DNA from: Hofstenia miamia
Lineage: Eukaryota; Xenacoelomorpha; Acoela; Hofsteniidae
DNA length: 64,000 nucleotides
Assembly (NCBI GenBank): GCA_900660155.1
Contig: CABFPE010000007.1
Span: forward strand, 1,179,520-1,243,519
Direction of reading: 5' to 3'
The notes below the pieces were generated by a model. It was not told the origin of the DNA, searched no databases, and was given only the letters and a program-made list of their open reading frames with translations. The position numbers were made by a program, and so were the translations under genes. Below, piece by piece: positions 60,557 to 64,000 of this stretch; within the stretch, counting starts at the first letter, position 1, and every line of letters starts with the position of its first letter.

Positions 60557-63070
60557 TGTTAATGCCTATTGTATAGATAAACTAAATTTAACTTATAAAC
60601 AATACTGAAAAAGTAAAACTCCAGGAAATCAAACCGAACGGTTTATAATCTACAATTTTGCTACACCATCCACTTTCTTAATTCGGCAACAGGTTAATAA
60701 GTTGCTTGCGTATTCGCTGTTGCAGGATTAAAATAGGATTTCAAAGGACATACAAATTAATCTGTTGACATTACATGTGCTTATATTCTTTAAACATGAT
60801 TGAAAATCGCAAAAATTTACTAAAATAACTTTCTACATATGCAAATAGCGATATCATTGCCGGGGTTTCAGAATTTCTAAAATTTCAGCGATGCCACTTT
60901 CCAACGACTGTAGTTTGTGATCAAATTTTTCTTTTATCTGATAGACAGTTGCTTGAGTTTCGGCCAATCTAAATATTATTAAAAATACTTATTTTAACAC
61001 AAATATTTGTAAAATAGTTTTTTATGTCTTTATTGATAGTCAATTAGTGCTTAGTGAAAAAAACTATCATAAATATTTTTGCATTGCATTTTATTAGAAA
61101 ATTCCGGAAATTCAAGATATTGTAACAAAATTATTTAACAATTCAAAACTGCAAATTTATAAATATAATGCGAAATTTAGTCTCATTTTTTGATTATTCA
61201 AATGGTATTTTTCGGTTTTACCATTATTTTACAAGTACAATTACAGGTTAAATCTTGCACAGAATATCTCTTAAAATTTCTGAGGCGACTGCAATTGTCT
61301 TGATTTACTTTTTGTCGCCTTACTTCAGCATCAGAGTGATGCTAACTCTAATTTTTGGATCTCTCTTTCATAACCAGCATTGCATCTCCGTTAGAATTAT
61401 CTTTAATAGTACAAACTCTTTAGTACAGTTTAGAAGTCAAATCCAGCCAGACTTGTCAACGAATCGAATGTTAAATTTACACCGACGCTCCAAATAGAAT
61501 CTTTCAATGAGGCTATAGTAAGCGGACAGAGTATTAATATTTCTATTGCCGTGATTGAACTTAATGGCACCAATCTTTTAGTCATTAGCAATATTTGAAA
61601 TTAACTTGCAGTTAATTCAGTTTTGCAAACCAGTTAATATTCACAGCTTTTGGAAATATTGGAAGAATTGCAGAAGTATATGGAAGTTTACAAAACTGAT
61701 TATACTTCCAAAAGCTCAACAAAATAAACTTCAAATTCAAAATGGAATATTCTGCTAAAATTTTTTACACAAATGTTAATATTAGTTTCGGATGTAATAT
61801 GATCACATTTTGTTTTGAACTTACTTATTTGCTTTGATGTGTCATTATTTTTTTCCAATATTTCCAGAATATGTGTATGTTCGCTAATAGAGCTCGTATT
61901 CTTTTAGAATTAATGGTTTCTACTAGATTTGAACTTTATCAATATAAGTTTACTGATGGTGGGCTTCGGATTTCAGTTTCATCTCTTGAATGAAATTCAT
62001 TTGATGATTCTTCGAGTTGCAAAACTGTTTCTTTGCATTTATAAGAGCTTGTTCAGTGCAAAATACCGAAATTGTTCATTCTTTAAGGAAAAGTTATTAG
62101 TCTATAATTGATAAAATTGAGGTGACTTTTATTACAAATAAAAAAATATTATAGGAAGTAATGAAACAGATACAAAGTGGAGATATTAAAATTGAATTCC
62201 AACCAGTTTTTTCTATATATATCTCTTGGAATTTCATTTCAACAGAAATCACTTCCGAATGAAAACAGAGTTCACATATTTGAAAAGTACAAAATTGCTA
62301 CATTACTGACAACCCAAATCCATTTTAGACCACAAAAATCTCACTTTTGGCCTGTTTACCCAAATTTATCACTGGGCTGTAGTAGAGTCATTAAGACGTT
62401 AGGAACCTGATTTTGGACTTGAAAATTCTAATCAAGAATTGAAAATTTCCTACCATTAAAATATGATGAGTTATATTACTGCTTATGTGTAAAAAATGAG
62501 ACTTATAGAGCAATTAGCGTTGCTTAGTTTTGCTTAACTAATATGTGGTTACTTTGCCTACTTATATCACAATGGTCGCAACTTGAATATTTAAAATTTG
62601 ATTTTACATCAGCCATTCATACTGCCTTTTCTATTATTGAAGGACCTATAATATTGTTTATTTAATGACACTTTCCTTCATTCCCTATATTAGAATGCCA
62701 TATAGAATAAAAAAAGTACTTTGATGTGAGGTAGTTGATCTTTGCATCAGTGTTCGCGCTCTTCTCTTTATCTTTGTCAATCAAATAGCAATCAGAACAA
62801 TGCGCTTGGAACAGCATTATCTCATTAATGAACATCGTTGGCTGCCCTAAATTATAACTAACATTCTTGAGGCGTAAACCTTAAAAAGGTACAAAAAGCT
62901 TATTGCTCTAGTTGTGATTTGCAGTTCCTTATAGAATTTACTATGCCAAAATATTACAATTTCAAACATTCATTAATTAGAATTAATCAAAGAAATGTAT
63001 TATGATAAAGTTTAAAAAATTATTCAAATAATACGAAAAATTGCGTCTGTATCAAAGCAAAAAATAAAAA
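60557..63070. other. No gene seen
   Basis: AT-rich spacer. It includes 61447-61517, a partner of the dispersed repeat at 55881-55965. The frames at 61255-61497 and 62177-62410 do not resemble known proteins. Confidence 0.5.
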
Positions 63071-63154
63071 TAATTACAACTCAGCGTCAACGTCCCTGGC
63101 ACGACCCGCGAGAAACTTTCTTTAAGATCGCGTACCTCAGTTTGATAACCACTG
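63071..63154 (-). mobile_element. Solo hAT-like terminus
   Basis: Read on the minus strand, the block begins CAGTGGTTATCAAACTGAGG (63154 down) and continues into a GC-richer stretch. CAGTGGTTCTCAAACT-type ends are very common hAT termini in animals. I found no partner end or matching 8-bp duplication. Confidence 0.45.
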
Positions 63155-64000
63155 CTCTATTAGGATTGCGATTTAGTAAACCTATTATTTTAGTTATAAA
63201 TGGCAACTCTCAAATATTTGAAATTATCAAATTTCTAAATTTCGTCGACCATAAAAGCGCTCATTCTACCTTTAATACAATTAGCACACATTTGATAATG
63301 TCAATTTATTAGTGTGAAGTTTCTTACTTCAATTATTGCAATGTGTAGACATATTAGCAGAATAATTTTTAAAATAAAATGCATTTAACAACGATGTTGT
63401 TTCATTAAAACTTGCATGCTGCCCAATTTTTATTTAACCCATAGTTTTCCAGACTACGTTTTCTATAATTTGCAACATTTAAAAGTGTTCCACATAGTTG
63501 TTTTCAAATATACTGAGCGCTTCATTGTCAAAAAATTTTTCATTACAATTTATATAAATCAATAATCTTTTATAGCACGAAACAATGATATTTGAATGTC
63601 ACCACTTCCAATTGATGCCATAACGCTTTCAATCTTGTATACAACTTTTAGTTTGAAAAACTTGTTGACTATAAATATTTACTAATTACACTGTGTGACA
63701 AAAATTTTTTTTCTTAGTTGCGTACTTTTTTCAGTCTTACTTGTAAATTGTATGTAGCTAAAAACGAATTTAAGATCATTTTCGCGGTAGAAATTTTACT
63801 TTGGGAAATATCATGAAATCAAATTTATTCCATAAATATATGATTGAATTTAGAAATCGGAAATTGTATTATCATGGAGGTATCAAAGACGCTTAAATTG
63901 CTTTTGTACTGAAAGACAATCATCTAATTGTATTTTGATTTTAATGTCAGCGGACCTTTTTTATTCATTAAGAAGCCATGAGGCCAAGACAGTCTAAATT
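63155..64000. other. Window end, nothing recognised
   Basis: AT-rich sequence without coding or repeat signals. Confidence 0.4.

Noticed and set aside
62751-63154. A complete hAT element from CAGTGTTCGCGCTC at 62751 to the solo end at 63154
   Set aside because: The two ends are not alike beyond CAGTG and the flanking 8-mers differ, so only the right terminus is reported.
1-64000. CRISPR arrays, operons, ribosome binding sites, tRNA or rRNA genes
   Set aside because: The spliced genes and repeats are those of an animal; no array of spaced repeats and no convincing tRNA or rRNA sequence was seen by eye.

Overview
The window is strongly AT-rich (judged by eye) DNA from an invertebrate animal. 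It has spliced genes with kilobase introns, very low gene density and a dense, mixed load of transposable elements. I cannot place the species from sequence alone. Single-base N's sit at the joints of near-identical repeated pieces, which points to a draft assembly with imperfect joins.

Two host genes are clear. The first is the DNA polymerase delta accessory subunit (POLD2, p50), on the + strand at 13572-21341. It has four coding exons that join in frame into 435 residues; its three introns hold a hAT-like MITE, an unclassified repeat and a Penelope-like retroelement. The second is an SPT20/SUPT20H-like SAGA subunit, on the + strand at 41700-43655. It is one uninterrupted 651-codon exon, with a short mariner element ending about 110 bp upstream.

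Layout of the rest. 0.3-1.2 kb: decayed Tc1/mariner transposase (minus). 2.2-2.5 kb: hAT-type MITE with 7/8-bp target duplication. 5.3-8.4 kb: a piggyBac element with TTAA target duplications and a two-exon transposase, next to a fossil integrase fragment. 22.5-27.1 kb: broken Polinton/adintovirus-like fossil (packaging ATPase, integrase, GIY-YIG and helicase-like parts). 27.6-29.5 kb, perhaps to 31.1 kb: broken Ty3/gypsy fossil. 37.1-38.9 kb: complete-ended hAT element with a perfect 8-bp target duplication. 41.1-41.6 kb: internally deleted mariner. 44.9-45.0 kb: pogo-like MITE. 45.2-49.4 kb: nearly full-length CR1-like LINE with an esterase ORF1, an overlapping ORF2 start and a 2A-like peptide. 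50.1-54.9 kb: nested and tandem 3' fragments of LINE and Penelope-like elements. 59.6-60.6 kb: a 933-bp TIR element built around eight copies of one motif. The remaining stretches (8.4-13.5, 31.1-37.1, 38.9-41.1, 55.2-59.6 and 60.6-64 kb) show no gene I can support.

The most interesting points are the LINE ORF1/ORF2 overlap with its 2A-like motif, the iterated-motif transposon at 59.6 kb, the palindrome repeated inside the piggyBac, degenerate hammerhead-like ends on both Penelope-like remnants, the single-exon SPT20 gene, and splice-acceptor sequence directly in front of both host start codons.
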